Shown piece by piece: positions 33,141-40,664 of a DNA stretch of 46,013 bases (its first letter is position 1; every line of letters starts with the position of its first letter). The stretch spans positions 1 through 46,013 of the forward strand of contig NZ_JAMBPQ010000049.1 in the NCBI RefSeq assembly GCF_024206495.1, in the 5' to 3' direction. Below the pieces are notes generated by a model. That model saw only the letters and a program-made list of their open reading frames with translations. It searched no databases and was not told the origin of the DNA. The position numbers and the translations under genes are program-made. This DNA is from Paraburkholderia sp. CNPSo 3272. Its GTDB lineage: Bacteria; Pseudomonadota; Gammaproteobacteria; Burkholderiales; Burkholderiaceae.

Positions 33141-34401
33141 GCGCGCTGCGGAGGTTGCAGAAGCGCCCACGGTTGCCGAAGCCGGTTCCCCGCTAGTTCT
33201 GTCGCTCGCGGCGGCCCGCACGCTTCACCTCGCGGCGCAGGGGCTGCTTGCACCGCCGCGCCGCAAGGCGACCCGGGACGACGTGCTCTACGCGATTCGC
33301 CGCATGGCGCAACTGCAGATCGACACGATTCACGTGGTCGCGCGCAGTCCCTATTTTGTGCTGTTCAGCCGCATAGGCGCGTTCGAGCCGGCATGGCTCG
33401 ACGCGCACCTCGCGCAAGGGCGCCTGTTCGAATACTGGGCGCATGAGGCCTGCTTCCTGCCCATCGAAGACTACGGGCTGCTGCGCCATCGCATGCTCGA
33501 TCCTGCCGGCATGGGCTGGAAATACGCGGCCGAGTGGCACGACCAGTACCGTGACGACATCGACGCCCTGCTCGAGCGCATTCGCGCCGAGGGCGCCGTG
33601 CGTTCCGCCGACTTCGCGCGCGCCGAGGGCGCCAAAGGCAGCGGCTGGTGGGACTGGAAACCGGAGAAACGGCATCTGGAAGTGCTGTTCGCCACCGGCG
33701 CGCTGATGGTGGCGCAGCGCCACAACTTCCAGCGTGTGTACGACGTGGCCGAACGCGTGCTGCCGCACTGGAACGACGCGCGCGACCTGCCGCCACGCGC
33801 CGAAGCGGAGCGCGAACTGCTCTTGCGCTCCTGCCGCGCGCTCGGCGTGATCCGCGCGGACTGGGCCGCCGACTACTTCCGCCTGCCGCGCCGCCCCTAT
33901 GCCGATGCCCTGCACGCACTCGCCGACGCGGGCGAGCTGCTGCCCGTGCGCGTGGAAGGCTGGAAGCACGACGCGTTCGTGCATCGCGAGCACGCGGCGC
34001 TCCTCGACGATGCGGCGAGCGGCAAGCTGGCCTCCACGGTCACGACCCTGCTCTCGCCCTTCGATCCGGTGGTGTGGGATCGCAAGCGAGCGCTCGCGCT
34101 ATTCGATTTCGATTACGCCATGGAATGCTATGTGCCGGCTGCGAAGCGAAAATACGGTTACTTCGTACTACCGATCTTGAATCGTGGGCGGCTGGTCGGG
34201 CGCATCGACGCAAAGGCGCATCGGGCGCAGCAGGTGTTCGAGGTGAAGTCGCTGCATCTGGAGCCCGGCGTGCGCGCGAGCGGCCGTCTGGTGGCCGACT
34301 TGCGCCGGGCGCTGCAGCGTTGCGCGGATTGGCACGGCACGCCGGAGCTACGCATCGGCACAGCGCCGGACGGCCTCGCGGCCGCCCTGCTGGCTGCGTG
34401 A
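33133..34401 (+). CDS. YcaQ/AlkZ-like winged-helix DNA glycosylase
   Basis: This 422-residue protein belongs to the HTH_42 family, with the QxD-type motif in MAQLQIDTIHVVARSPYFVLFSRIG, the YWAHEACFLP segment, and the C-terminal LLSPFDPVVWDRKRALALFDFDY followed by YVPAAKRKYGYFVLPIL. YcaQ of E. coli unhooks interstrand crosslinks and AlkZ excises crosslinks formed by azinomycin, so DNA alkylation or crosslink repair is likely. ATG 33133 overlaps the flavoprotein stop by 8 bp, indicating coupling. A strong GC hairpin follows the stop. Confidence 0.91.
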   Translation: MRERAAEVAEAPTVAEAGSPLVLSLAAARTLHLAAQGLLAPPRRKATRDDVLYAIRRMAQLQIDTIHVVARSPYFVLFSRIGAFEPAWLDAHLAQGRLFEYWAHEACFLPIEDYGLLRHRMLDPAGMGWKYAAEWHDQYRDDIDALLERIRAEGAVRSADFARAEGAKGSGWWDWKPEKRHLEVLFATGALMVAQRHNFQRVYDVAERVLPHWNDARDLPPRAEAERELLLRSCRALGVIRADWAADYFRLPRRPYADALHALADAGELLPVRVEGWKHDAFVHREHAALLDDAASGKLASTVTTLLSPFDPVVWDRKRALALFDFDYAMECYVPAAKRKYGYFVLPILNRGRLVGRIDAKAHRAQQVFEVKSLHLEPGVRASGRLVADLRRALQRCADWHGTPELRIGTAPDGLAAALLAA

Positions 34402-34437
34402 GCGTGCGGCTGCCGACCCGGCAGAGCCGCCGCACGC
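34402..34437. terminator. Long GC hairpin between convergent genes
   Basis: The stem GCGTGCGG-CTGCCG (34402-34415) pairs with CGGCAG (34419-34424) and CCGCACGC (34430-34437) around a 3-base loop, with a 5-base bulge. It starts directly after the glycosylase stop, and the convergent small gene ends at 34449. There is no T-run; a bidirectional terminator is plausible. Confidence 0.5.
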
Positions 34438-34448
34438 GTTGAGAACGA

Positions 34449-34724
34449 TTAGTGATCCAGCTTGGCGCGCAACTCGCGCGCGGCTTCGAGCAACCCTTCG
34501 TAGCCCGAACGCGCGTGTTGCGGCAGATCGGGGTCGCCCACCAGCGCGCCCAGCGTTTCGACGAGGCTGAAGACGAGGCCCTTGGCCGCGCCCGCCGCGA
34601 TCTTCCCGGATTTCACGCCTTCGTCGACGTGACTGAAGGCGGCGTTCAGACTCTCCAGATCCGGTTGCGATGAACCGGCGCCAGGCATTTGAGCGTCCTG
34701 CTTTTGCTTGTCGTCGCTCGTCAT
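34449..34724 (-). CDS. Conserved hypothetical protein, 91 aa
   Basis: The N-terminus of this small protein is hydrophilic and charged (MTSDDKQKQDAQMPGAGSS), followed by predicted helices (LESLNAAFSHVDEGVKSGKIAAGAAKGLVFSLVETLGALVGD and HARSGYEGLLEAARELRAKLDH in parts). No cysteine, signal peptide or membrane helix is evident. The start at 34724 has GGGAGA upstream at long spacing. I do not recognise a family. It is convergent with the glycosylase gene and lies next to the repeat-rich gap 34725-35364. Confidence 0.72.
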   Translation of the reverse strand: MTSDDKQKQDAQMPGAGSSQPDLESLNAAFSHVDEGVKSGKIAAGAAKGLVFSLVETLGALVGDPDLPQHARSGYEGLLEAARELRAKLDH

Positions 34725-34847
34725 GATGAACTCGATCTCCCTTGGTGAGCAATAGTCAAAAGAATCCCGCACTTTTTAATGTTATATACCCATCGCGTCC
34801 GGGCGTCCATTCGAGGCCAGGCAGCGCGAGGGACAACGCAAGGCGCA

Positions 34848-34868
34848 CTCCCGAATCTTCTCACCTTT
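34848..34868 (-). repeat. Bipartite intergenic motif, copy 1
   Basis: The minus strand reads AAAGGTGAG-N6-CGGGAG. This is one of five copies found by eye, all in the same orientation, in a gap without a credible gene (34725-35364). Confidence 0.6.
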
Positions 34869-35027
34869 GCCGCCCACGCGCAGAGGCCGCGAACGCGACG
34901 GCTTGTCGCTTCGTCGTGCCCGGCGACTAAAAAACCCCTTGAAATCAGGGCTAATGTGGGTTTCGCATGATAACCTGGCAGGTGCCTCACGTCGCTTCGC
35001 GTGATCACCGATGGCGCTCTCCATCCC

Positions 35028-35048
35028 CTCCCGTAAGCGCTCACCTTT
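35028..35048 (-). repeat. Bipartite intergenic motif, copy 2
   Basis: The minus strand reads AAAGGTGAG-N6-CGGGAG, identical to copy 1 in both blocks, with a different 6-base spacer (CGCTTA). Confidence 0.6.
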
Positions 35049-35228
35049 GTGCTTCGAAGCGCGGATCCACGCCGCTTCGAGTGCGTCTTCCGATCGGCTC
35101 GCGCTCACCGCATCACACACCGGATTTGCGTTTCGCCCTTGTTTTCAAGGCACTTTTACTCACGACGGCACGACCCGCGCGCTCGCGCCGTTCGGTTCAA
35201 GGTGCGTGATCAAGTGCCATCCTGCTCA

Positions 35229-35249
35229 CTCCCGAAAAGCCTCACCTCT
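35229..35249 (-). repeat. Bipartite intergenic motif, copy 3
   Basis: The minus strand reads AGAGGTGAG-GCTTTT-CGGGAG. It shares 19 identical bases (35229-35247) with copy 4 at 35722-35740. It lies about 115 bp upstream of the thioredoxin-like gene. Confidence 0.65.
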
Positions 35250-35261
35250 CGCGCGAACGTC

Positions 35262-35292
35262 CATGCGAACGTCCATGCGGACGCCCAATGCG
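35262..35292 (+). repeat. Short tandem repeat upstream of the thioredoxin-like gene
   Basis: A 12-base unit, CGAACGTCCATG, occurs twice in tandem, followed by a diverged third copy (CGGACGCCCAATG). It is possibly a slippage product with no evident function. Confidence 0.6.
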
Positions 35293-35364
35293 AAGCCTGA
35301 ACGTTGCCGCGCGATGCGGTATCGTATGTGGATGTCTGCAGATGCCAATACGAGGAATCACGCG

Positions 35365-35676
35365 ATGAGCTACGCCACGAACGCGCCCGCCCGCAAGGAG
35401 ATCGACTCGCTCAGCGGGGCTGCCGTCGTCGAATTCGGCACCGACTGGTGCGGCTATTGCCAGGGTGCGCAACCGCTGATCGGCGCGGCGTTCGAGCGCA
35501 ATCCGCAGGTGCGTCGTCTGAAAGTGGAAGATGGACCGGGCCGCGCGCTGGGCCGCTCGTTCCGCGTAAAACTCTGGCCCACGCTCATTTTCCTGCGCGA
35601 CGGCGTGGAGGTCGCGCGCGTGGTGCGTCCGCAAAACGCCGCCGATCTCGACGAGGCATTCGCTTCGCTCGCGTAG
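35365..35676 (+). CDS. Small thioredoxin-family protein
   Basis: This 103-residue protein has a thioredoxin fold with the redox motif WCGYC (Cys29, Cys32) in VVEFGTDWCGYCQGAQPLI and the cis-proline segment VKLWPTLIFLRDGVEV. It is shorter than standard TrxA and begins MSYATNAPARKEIDSL. The start at 35365 follows CGAGGAATC. It is expected to be a cytoplasmic disulfide reductase, since no signal peptide is seen. It is bracketed by copies of the bipartite intergenic motif and followed by an 8-bp hairpin (35696-35722). Confidence 0.9.
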   Translation: MSYATNAPARKEIDSLSGAAVVEFGTDWCGYCQGAQPLIGAAFERNPQVRRLKVEDGPGRALGRSFRVKLWPTLIFLRDGVEVARVVRPQNAADLDEAFASLA

Positions 35677-35695
35677 TCGCGCCGCGCCCTCCTAC

Positions 35696-35722
35696 GCGGT
35701 CCGAACGATCCGAGCGGACCGC
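35696..35722 (+). terminator. Hairpin downstream of the thioredoxin-like gene
   Basis: A perfect 8-bp stem GCGGTCCG/CGGACCGC with an 11-base loop lies 19 bp past the stop. No T-run follows; the bipartite motif copy 4 begins at its last base. Confidence 0.45.
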
Positions 35723-35742
35723 TCCCGAAAAGCCTCACCTTT
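35722..35742 (-). repeat. Bipartite intergenic motif, copy 4
   Basis: The minus strand reads AAAGGTGAG-GCTTTT-CGGGAG. It lies 32 bp downstream of the hpaR stop, between two hairpins. Confidence 0.65.
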
Positions 35743-35749
35743 GCGCGCG

Positions 35750-35769
35750 GGCGCGCCCGAAGGCGCGCC
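35750..35769 (-). terminator. UUCG-loop hairpin after hpaR
   Basis: On the minus strand GGCGCGCC-TTCG-GGCGCGCC forms a perfect 8-bp stem with a UUCG tetraloop, an exceptionally stable RNA hairpin, 4 bp after the regulator stop. No U-tract follows. Confidence 0.5.
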
Positions 35770-35773
35770 GCGC

Positions 35774-36223
35774 TCACGCCTCCAGGCCGGCGAGCAGATC
35801 GTCGATCGCGCGATACACACGCTCGACCACCTCCGGCCCCACCTCCGCTTCCAGCGCCTTGTAGCGCGCCTCCAGTTCCTTCGAAATCGCTTTCACGAGC
35901 TGATGACTCTTCTTCGTGAGCGAGACGAGCACGCGCCGCTGGTCGTCGGCGAAACGCTCCTTCGTCACGAGGCCGAGCGTCTCCATACGTGCGAGCACGC
36001 CCGCCATGCTCGGGCTGGAGATCGTGCACAGGTCGGAAATCTGCCGCGGCTCGAGCGGTCCGCACTCATTGAGCGCACGGATCACGCGCCACTGCTGCTC
36101 GGTGAGACCGTGCGCCGTGATCAGCGGGCGAAAGCGTTCCATCATCTTTTCGCGTGCGCGCAGCAGCAGCATCGGCAGGTTGCGGTGCGCAACGCGAGTG
36201 GTCGGACGCGAGGTATCGGACAT
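35774..36223 (-). CDS. hpaR: Homoprotocatechuate degradation operon regulator, MarR family
   Basis: This 149-residue MarR protein has LPMLLLRAREKMMERFRPLI, the HTH LEPRQISDLCTISSPSMAGVLARMETLGLV and the wing FADDQRRVLVSLTKK, matching HpaR. HpaR represses the meta-cleavage genes of 4-hydroxyphenylacetate degradation and is relieved by pathway aromatics. It is divergent from hpaG1 with a 119-bp region that holds two palindromes (36254-36266 and 36322-36337). The start at 36223 is preferred over the longer frame to 36328, which would cover the promoter. Confidence 0.92.
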   Translation of the reverse strand: MSDTSRPTTRVAHRNLPMLLLRAREKMMERFRPLITAHGLTEQQWRVIRALNECGPLEPRQISDLCTISSPSMAGVLARMETLGLVTKERFADDQRRVLVSLTKKSHQLVKAISKELEARYKALEAEVGPEVVERVYRAIDDLLAGLEA

Positions 36224-36321
36224 GGCGGTTTCAGCTAAACGAAGAATTCGAGGCCCTGGGCCAGGGGAAACCCGAAAAAATCCCATCGACGATTGACGAC
36301 GGATGATAGCAAGCGCACCAT

Positions 36322-36337
36322 CACTCACATATTAGTG
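36322..36337. promoter_or_regulatory. Candidate HpaR operator upstream of hpaG1
   Basis: CACTCACATATTAGTG is an inverted repeat (CACT-N8-AGTG, with further matching inner bases) ending 5 bp before the hpaG1 start codon. A second palindrome, CCCTGGGCCAGGG, lies at 36254-36266. The assignment to HpaR is inferred from position only. Confidence 0.45.
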
Positions 36338-36342
36338 TTTCC

Positions 36343-37131
36343 ATGAAGCCCATCCAAGCCATGTTTTCCGTTGCCGATCATCTGCTCCACGTCGAAGGCG
36401 AGGCCTTGCCGCGCGACGTCAGCGCCGCTGCCATGCGCGGGCTGCTCGCGACCGGCGCGCGTTGCCGGGCGCCTGTGAGCGGCGCTGTCTACGGCACGCT
36501 GCTCAACGACCGCCACGCGCTCGAAGCACTGGGCGACGCCGTGAACGCGCCCCCTTACAAAGCGCCGCCGCGCGCGCCCATTCTCTACCTGAAGCCGCGC
36601 AACACGCTCGCGGGCCACCGCGCGCGCGTGGCCATGCCCGGCAGCGACGGCGTTCAGGTGGGCGCGTCGCTCGGCGTCGTGATTGGGCGAACCGCCGCGC
36701 GCGTCGCCGAACACGAAGCGTTCGACTACATCGCGGGTTATACGCTCGTGGCCGATCTGAGCGTGCCGCATGCGAGCGTCTATCGCCCCTCGGTGCGGTT
36801 TCGCGCGCGCGACAACTTCTGCGTCATCGGCCCCGCCGTCGTCGCGCGCCGGTATGTGGCCGATCCCGATGCGCTTGCCATTGCGGTGAACATCGAAGGC
36901 GGCACGGCCTTCCATGCAACGACGGCCACGAGCGTTCGTGGCGTAGCCGAATTGCTCGCCGATGTCACCGACTTCATGACGCTCGCCCCCGGCGACGTCA
37001 TCACGCTCGGCGTGCCGCATGGCGCACCCGTGGTTCAGGCCGGCGCGCGTGCAGTGATCTCCATTGGAGACTGGGCGCCGCTCGAAATCGAATTCGTCGC
37101 GGCAGACGTGGCGCAGGGAGCACAAGCATGA
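36343..37131 (+). CDS. hpaG1: HHDD isomerase/OPET decarboxylase, N-terminal-type subunit
   Basis: This 262-residue FAH-fold protein matches the N-terminal half of E. coli HpaG (HpcE), the bifunctional enzyme that decarboxylates 5-oxopent-3-ene-1,2,5-tricarboxylate and isomerises the product. Recognisable segments are ILYLKPRNTLAGHRA, GVVIGRTAARV and FDYIAGYTLVADLSVPH. The metal-binding Glu-x-Glu of active FAH enzymes is replaced here (VQVGASLGVVIG), so this subunit may not be catalytic by itself. There is no visible ribosome site before 36343. It overlaps hpaG2 by 4 bp (ATGA). Confidence 0.88.
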   Translation: MKPIQAMFSVADHLLHVEGEALPRDVSAAAMRGLLATGARCRAPVSGAVYGTLLNDRHALEALGDAVNAPPYKAPPRAPILYLKPRNTLAGHRARVAMPGSDGVQVGASLGVVIGRTAARVAEHEAFDYIAGYTLVADLSVPHASVYRPSVRFRARDNFCVIGPAVVARRYVADPDALAIAVNIEGGTAFHATTATSVRGVAELLADVTDFMTLAPGDVITLGVPHGAPVVQAGARAVISIGDWAPLEIEFVAADVAQGAQA

Positions 37132-37883
37132 TGCGCGCACGCGTTGCCTATGCAGGCGCCATCCACGAAGCCACGCCCGAAGGAAACCGCGTGCGGCTCG
37201 CCGACGGCCGCGTGCGCGAGGAGCACGAAGTCGTCTGGCTCGCGCCTTTCGAGCCCGGCACGATCTTCGCCCTTGGGCTCAATTACGCCGAGCACGCCAA
37301 AGAACTGCAGTTCTCGAAGCAGGAAGAGCCGCTCGTGTTCCTCAAGGGGCCGGGCAGCGTGATCGGCCATCGCGGCGCCACGCGCCGGCCCGCCGACGTC
37401 ACATTCATGCACTACGAGTGCGAGCTTGCCGTCGTGATCGGCCGCACCGCGTACAACGTGAAACGCGAGGACGCCATGCAGTACGTGGCCGGCTACACGA
37501 TCGCGAACGACTACGCGATCCGCGACTATCTGGAGAACTACTACCGCCCGAACCTGCGCGTGAAAAACCGGGACGGCGGCACCGTGCTGGGCCCCTGGTT
37601 CGTCGACGCCGCCGATGTCGCCGACGTCAACGCGCTCGGCCTGCGTGCTTACGTGAACGGCGAACTCAAGCAGAACGGCAACACGCGCGATCTCGTCACC
37701 GGCATCGCGGAGCTCGTCGAGTATTTGAGCGGCTTCATGACGCTCGCCCCCGGCGACGTCATTCTGACCGGCACGCCCGAAGGCGTCGTCAACGTGAATG
37801 TGGGCGACGAAGTGGTGTGCGAGATCGACGGTCTGGGCCGTCTCGTCAACACCGTCGCGAGCGACGCCGACTACGGGCGCTGA
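37128..37883 (+). CDS. hpaG2: HHDD isomerase/OPET decarboxylase, C-terminal-type subunit
   Basis: This 251-residue FAH-family protein has the metal ligands Glu97 and Glu99 (MHYECELAVVIGR) and Asp128 (TIANDYAIRDY), plus FALGLNYAEHAKEL and FMTLAPGDVILTGTPEGV. It carries out the decarboxylation and isomerisation after ring cleavage and semialdehyde oxidation. It starts in the ATGA overlap with hpaG1 after GGGAGCACAAGC. In enterobacteria both halves are one polypeptide; the split form is usual in Burkholderia and Pseudomonas. Confidence 0.93.
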   Translation: MMRARVAYAGAIHEATPEGNRVRLADGRVREEHEVVWLAPFEPGTIFALGLNYAEHAKELQFSKQEEPLVFLKGPGSVIGHRGATRRPADVTFMHYECELAVVIGRTAYNVKREDAMQYVAGYTIANDYAIRDYLENYYRPNLRVKNRDGGTVLGPWFVDAADVADVNALGLRAYVNGELKQNGNTRDLVTGIAELVEYLSGFMTLAPGDVILTGTPEGVVNVNVGDEVVCEIDGLGRLVNTVASDADYGR

Positions 37884-37917
37884 TCCGCCAACGAATCGAA
37901 CACGGACTACGTTAGAC

Positions 37918-39375
37918 ATGCGAATCGACCATCTGATCAACGGCCGCGCACACAGCGGACGCGACTACTTCGAAACCGTGAATCCCGCGAACCAGGACGT
38001 GCTCGCGGAAGTCGCGCGCGGCGGCGCAGAGGAAGTCGATCTCGCGGTGCGCGCCGCGAAAGACGCCTTCCCCACCTGGGCGGCAACGCCCGCCGCGGAG
38101 CGCGCGACGGCGATCCGCAAGCTCGGCGAGCTGATCGCGAAGAACGTGCCCGAAATCGCGCAGACCGAAACGAAAGACACCGGCCAGACCATTTCGCAAA
38201 CCGGCAAGCAACTCGTACCGCGCGCCGCCGACAACTTCAGCTACTTCGCCGAAGTCTGCACCGCCGTGGACGGCCACACCTACCCCACGTCCACGCATCT
38301 GAACTACACGCTGTTTCATCCCGTGGGCGTGTGCGCGCTCATCTCGCCCTGGAACGTGCCGTTCATGACCGCCACGTGGAAGGTCGCGCCCTGCCTCGCG
38401 TTCGGCAATACCGCCGTGCTGAAGATGAGCGAGCTATCGCCGCTCACGGCCTCGATGCTCGGCCAGCTTGCGCTCGACGCCGGCATTCCGGCGGGCGTGC
38501 TCAATGTCGTGCATGGCTACGGCAAGGAAGCGGGCGAGCCGCTCGTCGCGCACCCCGATGTGCGTGCGGTTTCGTTCACGGGCTCGACGGCTACGGGCAA
38601 CCGCATCGTGCAGGCCGCGGGCCTCAAGAAGTTCTCGATGGAGCTGGGGGGCAAATCCCCGTTCGTGATCTTCGACGACGCCGATTTCGAGCGCGCGCTC
38701 GACGCCGCTGTGTTCATGATCTTCTCGAACAACGGCGAGCGCTGCACGGCGGGCTCGCGCATTCTCGTGCAGCGTTCGATCTACGCGAAGTTCGCCGAGC
38801 GCTTCGTCGAACGTGCGAAGCGCATCAGAGTAGGCGATCCGCTCGACGAGACAACCATCGTCGGCCCGATGATCAGCGAGGGCCATCTCGCGAAGGTACG
38901 CAGCTATATCGAGCTCGGACCGAAGGAAGGCGCGACGCTCGCGTGCGGCGGCCTCGACGCGCCGGCGCTGCCCGACGCGGTGAAGAATGGAAACTTCGTT
39001 CAGCCGACCGTGTTCGTCGATGTCGATAACCGCATGCGCATTGCGCAGGAAGAAATTTTCGGCCCGGTGGCGTGCCTGATTCCCTTCGACGACGAAGCGC
39101 ACGCGATCCGCCTTGCCAACGACATCGCCTATGGCCTGTCCAGCTACGTGTGGACCGAGAACACCGGCCGCGCGCTGCGCGTGGCCGCCGCCGTCGAAGC
39201 GGGCATGTGCTTCGTGAACAGCCAGAACGTGCGCGACCTGCGCCAACCGTTCGGCGGCACGAAGGCTTCGGGCGTGGGCCGCGAAGGCGGCACATGGAGC
39301 TACGAAGTGTTCCTCGAGCCGAAGAACGTGTGTGTTTCGCTCGGCTCGCATCACATTCCGCACTGGGGCGTGTAA
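37918..39375 (+). CDS. hpaE: 5-carboxymethyl-2-hydroxymuconate semialdehyde dehydrogenase
   Basis: This 485-residue NAD-dependent aldehyde dehydrogenase has the nucleotide segment SFTGSTATGN, the general base Glu in MELGGKSPF, the nucleophile Cys in NNGERCTAGSRI and the late motif EEIFGPV. It oxidises the ring-cleavage product CHMS to 5-carboxymethyl-2-hydroxymuconate. It lies 34 bp after hpaG2 and its stop overlaps the hpaD start by one base (TAATG). The assignment as HpaE rather than another ALDH comes from the operon context and length. Confidence 0.94.
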   Translation: MRIDHLINGRAHSGRDYFETVNPANQDVLAEVARGGAEEVDLAVRAAKDAFPTWAATPAAERATAIRKLGELIAKNVPEIAQTETKDTGQTISQTGKQLVPRAADNFSYFAEVCTAVDGHTYPTSTHLNYTLFHPVGVCALISPWNVPFMTATWKVAPCLAFGNTAVLKMSELSPLTASMLGQLALDAGIPAGVLNVVHGYGKEAGEPLVAHPDVRAVSFTGSTATGNRIVQAAGLKKFSMELGGKSPFVIFDDADFERALDAAVFMIFSNNGERCTAGSRILVQRSIYAKFAERFVERAKRIRVGDPLDETTIVGPMISEGHLAKVRSYIELGPKEGATLACGGLDAPALPDAVKNGNFVQPTVFVDVDNRMRIAQEEIFGPVACLIPFDDEAHAIRLANDIAYGLSSYVWTENTGRALRVAAAVEAGMCFVNSQNVRDLRQPFGGTKASGVGREGGTWSYEVFLEPKNVCVSLGSHHIPHWGV

Positions 39376-40238
39376 TGGGCGAACTCGCGCTGGCGGCCAA
39401 GGTCACGCACGTGCCTTCGCTTTACCTCTCCGAACTGGACGGCCCCCACAAGGGCTGCCGCCAGGCGGCCATCGACGGCCATCACGAGATCGGCCGCCGC
39501 TGCCGCGAACTGGGCGTCGACACGATCGTCGTGTTCGATGTGCACTGGCTCGTGAACAGCGAGTATCACATCAACTGCGCGCCGCGCTTCGAAGGCGTCT
39601 ACACGAGCAACGAGCTGCCGCATTTCATCAAGAACATGCCGTATGCGTACCCCGGCAATCCGCAGCTTGGCCATCTGATTGCCGATGTCGCGAACGAAAT
39701 GGGCGTGAAAACGCGCGCACATAGCGATACGACGCTCGACCTCGAATACGGCACGCTCGTCCCCATGCGCTACATGAACGGCGACGAACATTTCCGCACG
39801 GTTTCGGTGGCAGGCTGGTGCATGTGGCACGACCTCGCCACCAGCGCGCGCTTTGGCCTGGCCGTACGACGCGCGATCGAAGAGCGCTACGACGGCACGG
39901 TGGCGATACTCGCGAGCGGGTCGCTGAGCCACCACTTCGCCAACAACGGCACGGCCGAAGCCTTCATGCACAAGGTCTGGGACCCGTTTCTCGAAGCGAC
40001 CGATCGCAACGTCGTGGCGATGTGGGAGCGTGGCGACTGGAAAACCTTCTGCGACATGCTGCCGATGTACAACGAAAAGTGCTGGGGTGAAGGCGGTATG
40101 CACGACACGGCCATGCTGCTCGGCGCGCTCGGGTGGGACCGCTACGAAGGCGTGGCGGAAGTCGTCACGCCGTATTTCGGCAGCTCCGGCACCGGACAGA
40201 TCAACGCCGTGCTGCCGGTCACGCCTCTGCCGACCTGA
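39375..40238 (+). CDS. hpaD: 3,4-dihydroxyphenylacetate 2,3-dioxygenase
   Basis: This 287-residue class III (LigB-type) extradiol dioxygenase begins VTHVPSLYLSELDGPHKGCRQAAIDGH and contains VVFDVHWLVNSEYHINCAP, EYGTLVPMRYMN and ASGSLSHHFANNGT, which carry the His/Glu iron ligands. It opens homoprotocatechuate meta to the hydroxyls, giving 5-carboxymethyl-2-hydroxymuconate semialdehyde for HpaE. It is translationally coupled to hpaE. The length matches E. coli HpaD (HpcB). Confidence 0.95.
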   Translation: MGELALAAKVTHVPSLYLSELDGPHKGCRQAAIDGHHEIGRRCRELGVDTIVVFDVHWLVNSEYHINCAPRFEGVYTSNELPHFIKNMPYAYPGNPQLGHLIADVANEMGVKTRAHSDTTLDLEYGTLVPMRYMNGDEHFRTVSVAGWCMWHDLATSARFGLAVRRAIEERYDGTVAILASGSLSHHFANNGTAEAFMHKVWDPFLEATDRNVVAMWERGDWKTFCDMLPMYNEKCWGEGGMHDTAMLLGALGWDRYEGVAEVVTPYFGSSGTGQINAVLPVTPLPT

Positions 40239-40253
40239 ACACGGGAGAACGCC

Positions 40254-40664
40254 ATGCCCCATCTCACCCTCGAATACAGCGCGAATCTCGCGGACGCGAG
40301 CAGCATGGCTCAGCTCTGCGAAACGCTTGCCCAAGTGCTCGATGCGCAACGCGATGAAAACGGCGCGCGCGTCTTTCCGCGCGGCGGCATTCGCACGCGC
40401 GCGCTGCGTTGCGAGCAGTACTTCATTGCCGACGGCGATCCCGGCAACGCCTTCCTGCACGGCTGCCTGAAGATCGGCGCGGGTCGCTCCCAAGCTGTAC
40501 GCCGCGCGACGGGCGATGCACTTTTCGATGCGATCAAACAGCACTTCGCCCTTGCCTTCGCGTCGCAGGGCCTCGCGCTCTCGCTCGAAATCGTCGAGTT
40601 CAGCGAAGAAGGCGCGTGGAAGCACAACAACCTGCACGCACGGCTCAAAAACGCGAGTTCATGA
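40254..40664 (+). CDS. hpaF: 5-carboxymethyl-2-hydroxymuconate delta-isomerase
   Basis: This 136-residue tautomerase-superfamily protein has the catalytic Pro2 (MPHLTLEYSANL; Pro1 after Met removal) and the downstream segments FPRGGIRTRALRCEQYFIADGD and FSEEGAWKHNNLHARL in parts. It isomerises CHM to 5-oxopent-3-ene-1,2,5-tricarboxylate, the substrate of HpaG. The start follows ACGGGAGAACGCC. It overlaps hpaH by 4 bp (ATGA). Confidence 0.94.
   Translation: MPHLTLEYSANLADASSMAQLCETLAQVLDAQRDENGARVFPRGGIRTRALRCEQYFIADGDPGNAFLHGCLKIGAGRSQAVRRATGDALFDAIKQHFALAFASQGLALSLEIVEFSEEGAWKHNNLHARLKNASS

Noticed and set aside
31338..33221. 627-codon open frame antisense to the flavoprotein
   Set aside because: It is a low-complexity Arg/Ala/His composition spanning two gene boundaries; a GC-driven shadow.
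34782..35120. 112-codon minus-strand frame containing KGExxRE twice
   Set aside because: The peptide pattern comes from the bipartite DNA motif AAAGGTGAG-N6-CGGGAG, which also occurs where no frame is open.
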